Origin: Planctomycetota bacterium
GTDB lineage: Bacteria; Planctomycetota; UBA1135; UBA2386
Assembly (NCBI GenBank): GCA_028281765.1
Contig: JANQJF010000108.1
Coordinates: 1 to 55,409, forward strand
DNA: 55,409 nucleotides
Direction: 5' to 3'
Shown: one piece after another, positions 42,802 to 51,493 of the stretch
Layout of the letters: each line of letters begins with the position of its first letter
Numbering within the stretch: position 1 is the stretch's first letter
Notes under the pieces: model-generated
The model's database searches: none
Told to the model about the DNA's origin: nothing
What the model saw: the letters and a program-made list of their open reading frames with translations, nothing else
Made by a program: the position numbers and the translations under genes

Positions 42802-43892
42802 TAGCGCTGCCCCCCTCGGCCCGGAGCCGGCGAAGCCGACTTGGCGCATCGACGCCGAATCTCAGCCGGAATCTCGGCTAGCGGCAGGACTCGATTCGCA
42901 AGTCCCTCCTTGGCCACGAAACCGGGCATCCCCCATACGACGCTGGTTTCGGCATCTTGGACGACGACGCCTCCTCCAGCGGCACGGATCTGCCTGCATC
43001 CCTGCAATCCGTCCTGCCCCATCCCGGTCAGGACCAACCCCAGAGTCGATCCCTGAAACTCCGCGACTGCGGATTCGAACAAGACATCCGCAGCGGGACG
43101 ACAGCTCTGGACCTTGGGGCCCTCGTGGAGAGCGAGACGAACGCCATCCTTGTCTCGACCTTCGACGACCATGTGGAAGCCACCCGGGGCGATCCACGCT
43201 TCGCCGGCTTTTGCAAGAGCTCCCTGCACTCCCTCCCGAACGGTGAGTGCACTCTGACGATCGAGCCGCTCTGCGAGCTGCGTCGAGAACGTCGGCGGAA
43301 TGTGCTGCACGATGAGAATCGGCACCGGGAAATCCGCCGGCAAGCTGGGAAGCAGCTCGGCCAAAGCGTTGGGACCACCTGTCGACACGCCGATGACGAG
43401 AAGCTCGACATCGACTTTCTTCGATCCGATCGCTCGGTGATTCGGTGCCGAGTCGGCGAGGCGAGGGCGGGGCTCGGTGCTTGGGCGCTCGCACAGGGCC
43501 AAGATCCGCATCTCCATCTCGGAGCCGAGCTGGTCGGCAGAGTCCGAGAACTGACCAACGCTGGACGGCTTGGTCAGGTAGTCGGACGCCCCCATGGCGA
43601 TCGCATCGAGCGTCGCGGAGGCACCGCGTTCCGTCAGTGAGCTGAACATGATCACCGGCAGACTCGGACGCTCTTTCCGGATCTGCTGGAGTGTCTCGAG
43701 CCCGTCCATCACGGGCATCTCGATGTCGAGGATGATCACATCCGGGTCGTCCTCCCGCATTCGAGACAACCCGATCTTGCCGTTGGCCGCGGGCCGAAGC
43801 ACTCTCAACGAGCCGGTCTCCTCGAGGATCGTGGCCATCCTGCGGCGAACCACCACAGAGTCGTCGACGATGAGAACGCGCGGCTTCGGCAT
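42801..43892 (-). CDS. cheB: Chemotaxis methylesterase/deamidase CheB
   Basis: The protein has 363 residues. The receiver domain (about 1-120) has acidic pocket Asp10/Asp11, phospho-acceptor Asp56 (in VIILDIEMP) and Lys108. The methylesterase domain (about 160-350) has catalytic Ser170 (IGVSTGGPNA), His197 (IVQHIPP) and Asp294 (TGMGQDG). Phosphorylation by CheA activates removal of receptor methyl groups, opposing CheR. Start ATG overlaps the cheY stop (ATGA), and the stop overlaps the cheR start. All catalytic residues are intact. Confidence 0.97.
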   Translation of the reverse strand: MPKPRVLIVDDSVVVRRRMATILEETGSLRVLRPAANGKIGLSRMREDDPDVIILDIEMPVMDGLETLQQIRKERPSLPVIMFSSLTERGASATLDAIAMGASDYLTKPSSVGQFSDSADQLGSEMEMRILALCERPSTEPRPRLADSAPNHRAIGSKKVDVELLVIGVSTGGPNALAELLPSLPADFPVPILIVQHIPPTFSTQLAERLDRQSALTVREGVQGALAKAGEAWIAPGGFHMVVEGRDKDGVRLALHEGPKVQSCRPAADVLFESAVAEFQGSTLGLVLTGMGQDGLQGCRQIRAAGGGVVVQDAETSVVWGMPGFVAKEGLANRVLPLAEIPAEIRRRCAKSASPAPGRGGQR

Positions 43893-44263
43893 CAGACGTC
43901 GATCCCGACGAGGCTGAGCTTGCTCAGGAGCGCATCCTTCGTGAATGGCTTCATGAGGTAGTCCGCGACCCCGGACTCGATGACCTCGCCGATCCTGTCA
44001 GGATCCGTGACCGAAGACACCATGACGGTTTTCATGGAAGACGTCGGGTGCGTTTGGCGAAACGATCGAAGGAACTCGAGTCCGTTCATCTCGGGCATGT
44101 GCCAATCGACGAGAGCAATCGTGAAGTCGTCGTCCGCTTCGGCGATTCGAGCAAGCCCCTCGACACCGTTGGCTGCCTCGATCACATCGAACCCCAACTC
44201 GACGAGCATTCTCCGAAGGAACGCTCGCGTCGCTCGGGAATCGTCGATCAGCAATGCGCGCAT
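43892..44263 (-). CDS. cheY: Chemotaxis response regulator CheY
   Basis: The protein is a 123-residue single-domain receiver. The acidic pair is Asp7/Asp8, the phospho-acceptor is Asp53 (LVDWHMPEMNG), the Ser/Thr switch is Ser83/Ser84 (VMVSSVT) and the invariant lysine is Lys105 (YLMKPF). CheY-P acts on the flagellar motor, or on a type IV pilus motor in gliding species; no motor genes are in the window. It lies 21 bp after the receptor gene and its stop overlaps cheB. Confidence 0.93.
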   Translation of the reverse strand: MRALLIDDSRATRAFLRRMLVELGFDVIEAANGVEGLARIAEADDDFTIALVDWHMPEMNGLEFLRSFRQTHPTSSMKTVMVSSVTDPDRIGEVIESGVADYLMKPFTKDALLSKLSLVGIDV

Positions 44264-44284
44264 AGGTGGAACCCTTCTCGAGCC

Positions 44285-46579
44285 TCAGTGCTTTCCGTCG
44301 ACCAGGCCTTGCAAGCCACTGGCCAGCTCTGACAGCTCCGAAGACGCGCGCTGCGTTTCCGTGGCGCCCTCTGAGACACTACGAGCAGCTTCCGCGACGC
44401 CGGTGATGGTCTCGGCAATCTCGGTGCTGCCTCGGGCGGCTTCCGAGATGTTTCGACCGATTTCGTTGGTCGTCGCCGTCTGCTCCTCGACAGCGCTGGC
44501 AATGGTGGATTGGATGTCGTTGATCCGCTGAATCACGTCCGTGATCTCACGGATGGCCTCGACGGCCCCACCTGTATCGGTCTGAATCGCGCCGATCTTC
44601 TGGCCGATTTCCTCGGTCGCTTGCGCGGTCTGCTTCGCGAGCTCCTTGACTTCATTCGCGACGACCGCGAAGCCCTTGCCCGCTTCGCCGGCACGAGCTG
44701 CTTCGATCGTGGCGTTCAACGCCAGAAGGTTGGTCTGCTGGGCGATCGACGTGATGACCTTGACGACTTGCCCGATCTCGGCGCTGCTGTCGCCCAGCTT
44801 GTTGACGGTCTGATTCGTGTCCGTCGCGACTTCGACAGCGCGAGTCGCGACGTTCGCCGCGTCGGCCGCGTTCTTCGCGATCTCTCGGATGCTCGCTTCG
44901 AGCTCTTCGGCGCCGGTCGCGACGGTCTGAATGTTGTGGCTGACTTGCTCAGCCGCGGCCGACACCGTGCTCGCCTGAGCCGCGGTCTCCTCTGCGTTGG
45001 CCGCCATGTTCTGGCTGGTCGCGGTGAGCTCTTCGGATGCGCCCGCAAGGGACTGCGCACTCGATGCCACGTTGCGTTCGATACGGAGCGACTCGGTGAT
45101 TACCGACCAAGTCGCCATCGAACCCAGGTGATTCCCATCGGGATCGTGGACCGGACTGACCAAGAGATCGAGAGTCTCCGGACCCAGTTGGATGTGCGTC
45201 TGGATCGGTAGCTTCTTGGGGTCCGCGAGCAGGTTCCGCTGGTGCGACGGATCCTTGTGGAAGATGTCGATGTTGGAACCGACGATCTGCTCGGGAGGAA
45301 TCGGCAAGTATTCACGCAGCTCCCGAAGTCTCGTCGAGGACTCGCGGTTCATGTATTGCAGGTTGAGATCGCGATCTACGAACATCGCCGCGATCGGCAA
45401 CCCGTCCACCATCGACGCGTACCGAGTGTTGACGATTCGGTCTCGCACCGCTTCGGTGATGTCTGTCGCGAACTTGACGATCTTGAACGGCCTGCCGCAC
45501 ACGTCGAAGATCGGGTTGTACGACGCCTGAATCCAGATCTCGTCACCACTCTTGGAGACGCGTCGGAACTCGCCGGACTGCGGTCGACCAGCCGCCAGAT
45601 CTTCCCAGAACTGTCGATACTCGGCAGAGTCTCGTTCCTCGGGGTCGACGAACATGGAGTGGTGTCGCCCCTGAATGGCCTGGAGTTCGTATCCGACGGC
45701 CGCGAGGAAGTTGTCGTTCGCGGTCCGGATCGTTCCGTCGAGTTCGAACTCGATCGTCGCCATCGCCTTGCCAATAGCGTCGATCTGGCCTTCGAAGCTC
45801 GCGTTCTTCACCTTCGCTTCCGTGATGTCAGTCGCGAACTTCACAACCTTCACGGGGTTTCCGCCCGCATCGAAGATGGGGTTGTAGGAGGCCTGGATCC
45901 AGATCTCCGAGCCGTCCTTCGCGACGCGCTTGAATTCTCCGGACTTGGCGTGCCCCGCTGCGAGTTCTTCCCAAAAACGCTGGTAGTCCGCGGAGTTCCG
46001 CTCCTCCGGCGTCACGAAGACCGAGTGGTGCCGCCCTTGGATTTCTTCGAGGTCGTACCCGACCGTCGCCAGGAAGTTGTCGTTCGCCGTGTTGATGGTC
46101 CCATCCAGATCGAACTCGATCGTCGCCATGACTCGATTGATCGCATCAATCTGCCCCTCGAAGTCCGCGTTGCGACTCTTGCTCTCCGTGATGTCCGTCG
46201 CGAACTTGATCACGCGAACCGGCTTGCCATCGTCGTCGAAGATCGGGTTGTACGACGCCTGGATCCAGATCGGTTTGCCGGCCTTACCGAAGCGACAGTA
46301 CTCCGCCGCCTGATACTCACCCGCGGCCAAGCTGCGCCAGAACTCGCGGTACTCCGCCGACTCTCGGTACGCCGGATCCACGAACATCGAATGATGCTGG
46401 CCGCGAATCTCGTCAAGCGTGTACCCGACCGTGTTCAAGAAGTTCTCGTTGGCGTCCAGAATCGTGCCGTCAAGTTCGAACTCGATCACGGCGAGCGACC
46501 GGCGAATGGCGTCGGCTTGCCCCTTGAGGGACATCAGTTCGTCTTGGTTCTCCAGGGTGGAGCTCGTCGCGCTAGTCAT
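44285..46579 (-). CDS. Soluble methyl-accepting chemotaxis protein with three tandem PAS domains plus a fourth
   Basis: The protein has 764 residues and no membrane helix or HAMP domain, so it is cytoplasmic. Three near-identical PAS domains of exactly 122 residues repeat (FATDITE at about 126, 248 and 370). Each contains GTIxxANxNFLxxVGY, QGRHHSxF and IWIQASYNPIFD. A fourth, divergent PAS-like domain lies at about 385-495. The signalling domain (about 500-764) has the conserved hairpin tip IAQQTNLLALNATIEAARAG. The layout resembles BdlA/Aer-type receptors, where PAS domains bind FAD or heme. The cofactor is not readable here. The start is ATG 46579, seven bases after GAGGAG; an in-frame GTG at 46597 overlaps that site. 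Confidence 0.95.
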   Translation of the reverse strand: MTSATSSTLENQDELMSLKGQADAIRRSLAVIEFELDGTILDANENFLNTVGYTLDEIRGQHHSMFVDPAYRESAEYREFWRSLAAGEYQAAEYCRFGKAGKPIWIQASYNPIFDDDGKPVRVIKFATDITESKSRNADFEGQIDAINRVMATIEFDLDGTINTANDNFLATVGYDLEEIQGRHHSVFVTPEERNSADYQRFWEELAAGHAKSGEFKRVAKDGSEIWIQASYNPIFDAGGNPVKVVKFATDITEAKVKNASFEGQIDAIGKAMATIEFELDGTIRTANDNFLAAVGYELQAIQGRHHSMFVDPEERDSAEYRQFWEDLAAGRPQSGEFRRVSKSGDEIWIQASYNPIFDVCGRPFKIVKFATDITEAVRDRIVNTRYASMVDGLPIAAMFVDRDLNLQYMNRESSTRLRELREYLPIPPEQIVGSNIDIFHKDPSHQRNLLADPKKLPIQTHIQLGPETLDLLVSPVHDPDGNHLGSMATWSVITESLRIERNVASSAQSLAGASEELTATSQNMAANAEETAAQASTVSAAAEQVSHNIQTVATGAEELEASIREIAKNAADAANVATRAVEVATDTNQTVNKLGDSSAEIGQVVKVITSIAQQTNLLALNATIEAARAGEAGKGFAVVANEVKELAKQTAQATEEIGQKIGAIQTDTGGAVEAIREITDVIQRINDIQSTIASAVEEQTATTNEIGRNISEAARGSTEIAETITGVAEAARSVSEGATETQRASSELSELASGLQGLVDGKH

Positions 46580-46666
46580 GGCTTTCTCCTCGTTCACACG
46601 GTCGCGCGTTGTGCGGCGTGATTTCTCGTTCTTTTGATTGAAGACTTGGTCGTGCCTCGATCTTGC

Positions 46667-47113
46667 TCACTCAGAGCATGTGTTCGTGGCGTCGAAGTTC
46701 AGTGCTGCGTCGATGTCCAGGCAGAGCAAGAGCGCAGACTCGAGCTTGTAGACACCACGAATGAGTTCTTTTGTCGGGCCAGCCAGTGTGGGTGGCGGTG
46801 GTTCGTAGGCGTCTTCGGGGACAGTCAGTACGTCCCCGATCGCGTCGACCTGGAAGCTCACAACCTCCTCTTCGGCGCGAATCACGACGTTCATCGGCGC
46901 CTCAGGCGCGTCGTCGTCGAGCCCGAAACGCTCGCGGAGATCGATTGCAGTGACGATTTGGCCGCGCAGATTGATCAGGCCGCTGATGATCGAAGATGTC
47001 AGCGGAACGTCCGTCATCTCCTGGTAGCGCAAGACCTCTTGCACGTGACACACCTCGACCCCGAGGAAAAGCGAACCGAGATGAAACGTGCAGAACTGAC
47101 GCGTATCGCTCAT
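46667..47113 (-). CDS. cheW: Chemotaxis coupling protein CheW
   Basis: The protein has 148 residues with the CheW fold: FCTFHLGSLFLGVEVCHVQE, the conserved ISGLINLRGQIVTAIDLRER, and late VYKLESALLLCLDID. It bridges CheA and the receptor. ATG 47113 overlaps the cheA stop (ATGA), which indicates translational coupling. The receptor gene follows after 87 bp, whose only clear element is the receptor's ribosome binding site. Confidence 0.96.
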   Translation of the reverse strand: MSDTRQFCTFHLGSLFLGVEVCHVQEVLRYQEMTDVPLTSSIISGLINLRGQIVTAIDLRERFGLDDDAPEAPMNVVIRAEEEVVSFQVDAIGDVLTVPEDAYEPPPPTLAGPTKELIRGVYKLESALLLCLDIDAALNFDATNTCSE

Positions 47114-49386
47114 CTCGACATCTCCTGAGCTACGAGGTCGGATCTCACCGAGGCCACGATGCGGTTGACATCCAGGAGATCGGCCACCTTGCCCTGCACG
47201 GACACGGGCCCCTTGATCCCGGGATGCGTCGAGCCATCCGCGACGACGCATTCATCGTCGATGATGTCGAGGATGTTCTCGACGACGATGCCTACCTGTC
47301 GTCCAGCGACTCTCACAACCACGACCTTCACCCGGCCGTTCTGATCACTCTCCGCTGCGGCGCGTCCGAGAGCCTCGGAGAGCGACACCAACGGCATGAT
47401 CTCTCCGCGATACTGGACGACTTCGTCGCCACCGGACCGTTCGATGCGATCCCGAGGAAACTCTTCCAGTCGATTGACTGCGGAGAGCGGCAGTGCTGCG
47501 CGCGTTCCATCACGGTTGGCGACCAGGAGCAGCGTCTCAAACGAGTCTCCAGAAGACTCGCCGTTCTCGGACAGATGGGTCGTCCGACTCTTGCTGCCCG
47601 GGCCTACGATCTCAGCGGTCTGCGCGAGGCCGAGCACATCGAGGATGAGTGCAACGCGACCGTCGCCCATGATGGCCGCACCGGCGAACGAGGGCACGCC
47701 CTTCAGTTGCTTGCCAAGCGGCTTCACCACGATCTCTTCGGTGTCGAGCACCTCCTCGACGACCAAACCGAATTGCTGATCGTCGGCCTGCAACACCACG
47801 ATGTTCGTCGCTGTGGAGAGCGCCGCCGTCGCGGATTCCGGTACGCAATCGGACTCTCGGCCGAGCTCTCGATTGAGGAATGCGAGAGGCAGCAGAGTGC
47901 CGCGCAAGCGATACACCGGCGCACCCTGGATCATCTCGAGCTTCCCTGCCTGCTCACTCTCGAGGCGAACGAGTTCCAGCAGGTTGACTTGTGGAATGGC
48001 GAATCTGTCGCCGCCACTCGTCACGATCAGCGCAGGAATGATCGCGAGCGTCAGTGGGATCTTGATCTTCAGTGTCGTGCCCTCTCCAGGCACGCTCTGG
48101 ATGTCGACCCCGCCACCGATCTTTTCGATGTTCGTGCGCACCACATCCATCCCGACGCCTCGACCGGAGACGTTCGTAATCGTGTCCGCAGTGGAGAACC
48201 CAGGAGTGGTGATGAGGTTCACCATCTCCTTGTCCGACATGCGGGCCCCTCGCTCGCTGGTTACGAGCCCCTTGGCGACGGCGGTCTGCAGGACCTTCTT
48301 CGGGCAAATGCCCTTCCCGTCGTCCGAGACCTCGATGTTGACCTGGCCACCCTCGTGGAATGCGCGTAGGAGGATTCGTCCTTGTTCAGGTTTGCCAGCG
48401 GCAACGCGATCCTCGGGAGCCTCGATGCCGTGGTCCACGGAGTTTCGAATCGCGTGAGTCAGCGGATCCTTGATGGACTCGATGATTGTCTTGTCGAGCT
48501 CGGTATCCCTGCCCTCCATCTCGATTCTCACGCTCTTCCCACAGCTCAGCGCCAGATCGCGAACGACGCGTGGGAACTTGCCCCAAACGTTGCCGATGGG
48601 TTGCATGCGCGTCTTCATGACGCCTTCCTGAAGCTCGGTCGTGACGAGATTCAGTCGCTGCGACGCGTTGGCGACTCCGGAGTCCCCGTAGGTGGCCGAG
48701 TGCTGGAGGATCTGGTTGCGGGCGAGAACGAGCTCGCCAACGAGATTCATGAGGGTGTCGAGCAAGCCGACATCAACACGGATCGTGCTCTCCGCGACCG
48801 AAGCTCGCGGGCTGTCGCCACCGGTTGGACGCGGTTCTGCGGGGCTTTGGGGTTCCGGCTCCGAGGCCGAAGTCGACCCGTCGGAGGCCAGAGCGTCGCC
48901 CCAGTCGGGGGTCTGCGACTGCTCGATAGGAACATCCACAGGACTCGACTCCGCAGTGCCATCGAGCCCTTGCTCGGATTCGCAACTGGAGTCGGAAGGC
49001 TCCAGATCGGCAAGGCGGCCTAGAGTCTGAACGAGTTCGGCGTAGTCGTCTGCGCCCTCGTTCCCTTCTCGTTCCACGTTGTCGATGATCTCTCGAACGA
49101 CATCCGCCATCTGCAGCAGCGCGCTCGTGATCTCAGGACGAAGATCCAGCCGTTGGTCACGAAGCAGGCTGAGCAGGTTCTCGCCGACGTGTGTGACCGA
49201 CTCGAGTCTCTCGAGGGAAAGGAACCCACTCGAGCCCTTGATCGTATGGATGGTCCGGAAGATGCGCCCCAGGACTTCTGATGACGAGGGATCCTGTTCC
49301 AGCGTGACCAGGTCGCGGTCAAGGTGGTCCAGCCCTTCGTAGGTCTCCACAATGAACTCGCGGAGAATGTCGTCCATCTCGTCCAT
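47110..49386 (-). CDS. cheA: Chemotaxis histidine kinase CheA with two CheW-like domains
   Basis: The protein has 758 residues. The HPt domain (about 1-110) carries the phosphorylatable His47 in FRTIHTIKGSSGFL. A Ser/Pro/Glu-rich linker follows, then the dimerisation helices (about 200-260). The HATPase domain has N-box HAIRNSVDHGIEAPEDR, G1 VSDDGKGI and G2 GRGVGMDVVR. Two regulatory CheW-like domains end the protein, one after IPLTLAIIPALIVT and one from about 600 to the end. Most CheA proteins have only one, but the duplicated form is known. Starts at ATG 49386 or 49377 are both possible; the binding site is weak. It is the first gene of the operon. Confidence 0.96.
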   Translation of the reverse strand: MDEMDDILREFIVETYEGLDHLDRDLVTLEQDPSSSEVLGRIFRTIHTIKGSSGFLSLERLESVTHVGENLLSLLRDQRLDLRPEITSALLQMADVVREIIDNVEREGNEGADDYAELVQTLGRLADLEPSDSSCESEQGLDGTAESSPVDVPIEQSQTPDWGDALASDGSTSASEPEPQSPAEPRPTGGDSPRASVAESTIRVDVGLLDTLMNLVGELVLARNQILQHSATYGDSGVANASQRLNLVTTELQEGVMKTRMQPIGNVWGKFPRVVRDLALSCGKSVRIEMEGRDTELDKTIIESIKDPLTHAIRNSVDHGIEAPEDRVAAGKPEQGRILLRAFHEGGQVNIEVSDDGKGICPKKVLQTAVAKGLVTSERGARMSDKEMVNLITTPGFSTADTITNVSGRGVGMDVVRTNIEKIGGGVDIQSVPGEGTTLKIKIPLTLAIIPALIVTSGGDRFAIPQVNLLELVRLESEQAGKLEMIQGAPVYRLRGTLLPLAFLNRELGRESDCVPESATAALSTATNIVVLQADDQQFGLVVEEVLDTEEIVVKPLGKQLKGVPSFAGAAIMGDGRVALILDVLGLAQTAEIVGPGSKSRTTHLSENGESSGDSFETLLLVANRDGTRAALPLSAVNRLEEFPRDRIERSGGDEVVQYRGEIMPLVSLSEALGRAAAESDQNGRVKVVVVRVAGRQVGIVVENILDIIDDECVVADGSTHPGIKGPVSVQGKVADLLDVNRIVASVRSDLVAQEMSR

Positions 49387-49586
49387 GGTTCTCTGGCGTT
49401 GGGTCCGAATGGGTGCGTGGGTACCGCGCAAAGGAACCGCGCGGCTCTCGTCTTCGAGATCGACGCGCAGTTCGGTTCGGCTTTAGCCAACGAAGTCGGA
49501 CTCGCTTCTCGGCCGACGGTCGCGAAAGCGAATTCGGCCGTCGAGGCTTCCCCAGAAGGTCCTCGGTGCGGAAAGGGAGAGACCCC

Positions 49587-49607
49587 GACCTGCGCTGGGG
49601 GCAGGTC
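49587..49607. terminator. Perfect 7-bp hairpin next to repeat copy A
   Basis: GACCTGC (49587-49593) pairs with GCAGGTC (49601-49607) around a 7-base loop. It lies 3 bp from the end of the 97-bp repeat and, on the minus strand, directly downstream of the repeat's open frame. It suits a terminator before the chemotaxis operon. It is not present beside the copy at 55313. Confidence 0.5.
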
Positions 49608-49609
49608 TA

Positions 49610-49706
49610 CTAGTGATCCTCGCCCGAAATCCGTAGTAGAAGTAGCCGCGGCAGTCGATTCGCGCGCAAGGCGCTACGACGATACGGCTTGTCGGTGGGC
49701 AAGTTG
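49610..49706 (+). repeat. 97-bp dispersed repeat, copy A
   Basis: This copy aligns without gaps to 55313-55409, with 11 differences in 97 positions. It runs from CTAGTG to CAAGTTG. The last 16 bases form a CTTGTC...GCAAG hairpin with a compensating change relative to copy B. It lies in the 390 bp between cheA and the gene ending at 49777. On its minus strand it contains an open reading frame (see 49610-49777). No transposase is recognisable. The remaining 220 bp up to cheA hold only the hairpin at 49587-49607. Confidence 0.9.
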
Positions 49707-49777
49707 AGGAGCAGCAACGCAGCGAGCGGGTCGAATGGCCGCCGGTTACTTCTGATGCGGACTTCGGAGCGGAGCAC
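49610..49777 (-). CDS. Repeat-associated short open frame (uncertain gene)
   Basis: The frame encodes 55 residues, starting at GTG 49777, which overlaps the stop of the neighbouring gene as TAGTG, and ending at the outer edge of the 97-bp repeat. Segments RPFDPLAALLLLNLPTDKP and YRRSALRANRLPRLLLL are seen. The same frame stays open to the same TAG stop in the copy at 55313-55409, and the partial copy at the window start keeps NLSTDKPCRRSALRAN. This conservation could reflect coding or merely recent copying. No family is recognised. Confidence 0.25.
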   Translation of the reverse strand: MLRSEVRIRSNRRPFDPLAALLLLNLPTDKPYRRSALRANRLPRLLLLRISGEDH

Positions 49778-50058
49778 TAGCCCGTGATTCGATCGAGCAG
49801 CGCTTGCGCTCGCTCTAGATACTCGGCCGCCGAGCCCAGTTGCGTATCTCGAACATCATCGCTGAGAGCTACGAGGGCCTCGGAGACGTTCAGCGCGGCT
49901 TCGTCGAGATACTCGCCAAACAACGCGTTGATCATCAGCCGCAGATCCTCCACGGCCACCGCCACAGCTTCGCCCGCCGGCCCCGCGCCCTGTAGCCGTA
50001 GGCTATCGCGACTCAGCTCGCGGAGCGCGCGCTCGAACTTCTTCGGATCTGGTTCCAT
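49777..50058 (-). CDS. Small acidic helical protein of unknown function
   Basis: The protein has 93 residues beginning MEPDPKKFERALRELSRDSL. It is helical, without signal peptide or membrane segment, and has a central AVAVAVEDLRLMINALFGEY and a leucine-rich C-terminus. A GGAGG lies about 13 bases upstream. An in-frame GTG directly precedes the ATG and is slightly better spaced. The longer upstream open frame is low-complexity. It is transcribed in the direction of the chemotaxis operon but is separated from it by 390 bp with a hairpin. No family is recognised. Confidence 0.55.
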   Translation of the reverse strand: MEPDPKKFERALRELSRDSLRLQGAGPAGEAVAVAVEDLRLMINALFGEYLDEAALNVSEALVALSDDVRDTQLGSAAEYLERAQALLDRITG

Positions 50059-50519
50059 CACGCTCAGACTGCCTCCAGACCGCCGAGACCTCAGCCCGGC
50101 TCTAGCCATAACCACAGTAGACACTGATGAGGTACTAGGGCTGGGTCTCAGCAAGACCGGGCACGATTCCATGACTCGGATGGAATGCACACCGCTGTCT
50201 GGAGCAGAAGCGTCCGCCGTCTTGGCCTTCATCGCACGCTTCGCCAGAGTGACCTGACCAAGACCCAAGGACTCTTACCTCGAGACTCACGCGACCCGAT
50301 GGGGCGAGCGACGCGACGTGCGAGTTGTTCCTAGAATCGGCTCGCTCCGCACGCACCGGATGCCATTCCTCGGCGCCCCACAGGTTGCCGCCCGCGAAAG
50401 CGCGACGGCAACCGGCTCTCGTGTCTTTTCGGAGGCTCCGTACGGAGCAGCAATCCGGCGAGAACCACACCCGAATCGCCACGCGGCGCTATCGCACGCG
50501 CCCACACCGGAACAGGTGA
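50059..50519. other. 461 bp without a recognisable gene
   Basis: Short open frames exist on both strands but have Cys/Arg/Trp-rich, frame-shadow-like translations. No ribosome binding site leads to a protein-like start. The stretch may hold the promoter of the gene at 49777-50058 on its left side. I see no repeat or strong hairpin. Confidence 0.5.
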
Positions 50520-50747
50520 TGTAGATTCCGCGCTCCTCCACCGGCAGTTCATTCGGGGGAACTCGCGGAGAACTCCAACGCGTTCGGGGACGCCGTCGCG
50601 AACGACCGCGCGCCCGCGACGTTCCTGTTCACGCTGCCGTCCGGGATCCCGTTCACCCTGCAGCTGGCCGCGATCGGCGGGAACGACATGGGTCTGGCGA
50701 TCCCCGCCGGGCTCTTCGTGCGCAACGTCTGGCTGGAGCGCCTGTAG
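50520..50747 (+). pseudogene. C-terminal remnant of a secreted protein
   Basis: An open frame without any start codon runs from the stop at 50517-50519 to TAG 50745-50747. Its last ~60 residues read as the end of a secreted-protein C-terminal module: ANDRAPATFLFTLPSGIPF, LQLAAIGGNDMGLAIPAGLF, VRNVWLERL. This matches in style the ends of the proteins at 8340-10805 and 22819-24246. The rest of that gene is absent. A truncated relic is the simplest reading. It is too short for a certain family call. Confidence 0.55.
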
Positions 50748-50759
50748 GCCCGAGCAGCC

Positions 50760-50954
50760 TCAGGTGTCGAGGTGCCCCATCACCCCATCCGGGTTCGGCA
50801 GGTCCTCGCCCCCGCGCACCCAGTTCAACAGCTCGCTGAGCGACTCCGTCGCTTCCATGCGCGCCGCATCGCGGGCGTCCGGGTCGTCGGTTCTGCTCCA
50901 CTCGCGACACGCGTCGACGAGCTGCGCCAATGCCAAGGTGGGATCGAATTGCAT
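50760..50954 (-). CDS. Small acidic protein of unknown function
   Basis: The protein has 64 residues (MQFDPTLALAQLVDACREWS at the start, LLNWVRGGEDLPNPDGVMG near the end). It is helical and acidic and has no signal peptide. AGGAG lies 11 bases before ATG 50954. Short proteins of this look are common in planctomycete genomes, but I recognise no family. The upstream in-frame extension to 51149 is low-complexity and is not part of the gene. Its 3' end faces the remnant at 50520-50747 with a 12-bp gap. Confidence 0.55.
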   Translation of the reverse strand: MQFDPTLALAQLVDACREWSRTDDPDARDAARMEATESLSELLNWVRGGEDLPNPDGVMGHLDT

Positions 50955-51096
50955 GTAGGGCCGTGCTCCTGAGCCGGGATCGTGTGTCCTCACGCCAAAA
51001 AGGCCAACACCTCGCCTCACGGGACAACGAATCCCAGAAATCGGTTCGACGACGACTCGGGCCGTCGCGACCGCGCACGATACGCTGGGCTCTGCC

Positions 51097-51489
51097 ATGA
51101 CCGAAAATCCAGCAGCAGCCGAGATCTGGGCCGCGATCCAGGCCAGCAACCGGAAGTGGGCCGACGACGACGATCCGGAAGCCGCCTGCGACCTCTACCA
51201 CGACGAGGTTGTCCTGGCCGGGCCATCGGGTGAGCCAGCGCACCACGGCAGGCCGGCGATGGTGCGCAGCTACATCGAGTTCTGCGGCAACGCCGAGACG
51301 ATCTCGTTCCGTGAAACCGAGCACGAGATCGACGTGTTCGGAGACACCGCAGTTGCGACATACGGGTTCGAGGTCAGCTACGAGCTCGGCGGGCGGCACG
51401 ATGAGATCGGTCGCGAGCTACTCGTGTTCAAGCGCGAGGGCGAACGGTGGCGCGCCGTGTGGAGAATGCCGGTGTCGCAACGGGAGTGA
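51097..51489 (+). CDS. SnoaL/NTF2-like (DUF4440-type) protein
   Basis: The protein is 130 residues of the cystatin-like alpha+beta barrel found in SnoaL, ketosteroid isomerase and DUF4440 proteins. It has an N-terminal helix IWAAIQASNRKWADDDD, then LYHDEVVLAGPSGEPAHHGR, the helix AMVRSYIEFC, and long strands to the end (VATYGFEVSYEL, ELLVFKREGERWRAVWRMPV). No enzyme activity can be assigned. It has no signal peptide. Its 3' end is 4 bp from the end of the convergent mnmH gene. Confidence 0.82.
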   Translation: MTENPAAAEIWAAIQASNRKWADDDDPEAACDLYHDEVVLAGPSGEPAHHGRPAMVRSYIEFCGNAETISFRETEHEIDVFGDTAVATYGFEVSYELGGRHDEIGRELLVFKREGERWRAVWRMPVSQRE

Positions 51490-51493
51490 GACG

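Noticed and set aside
45400..46500. Direct repeats that could suggest a CRISPR or satellite array
   Set aside because: They are the three in-frame PAS units of the chemoreceptor with a 366-bp period, not short repeats with spacers.
50135..50482. Minus-strand open frame in the gap at 50.1-50.5 kb
   Set aside because: Its translation is rich in Cys, Arg and Trp with no protein-like pattern and no ribosome binding site.
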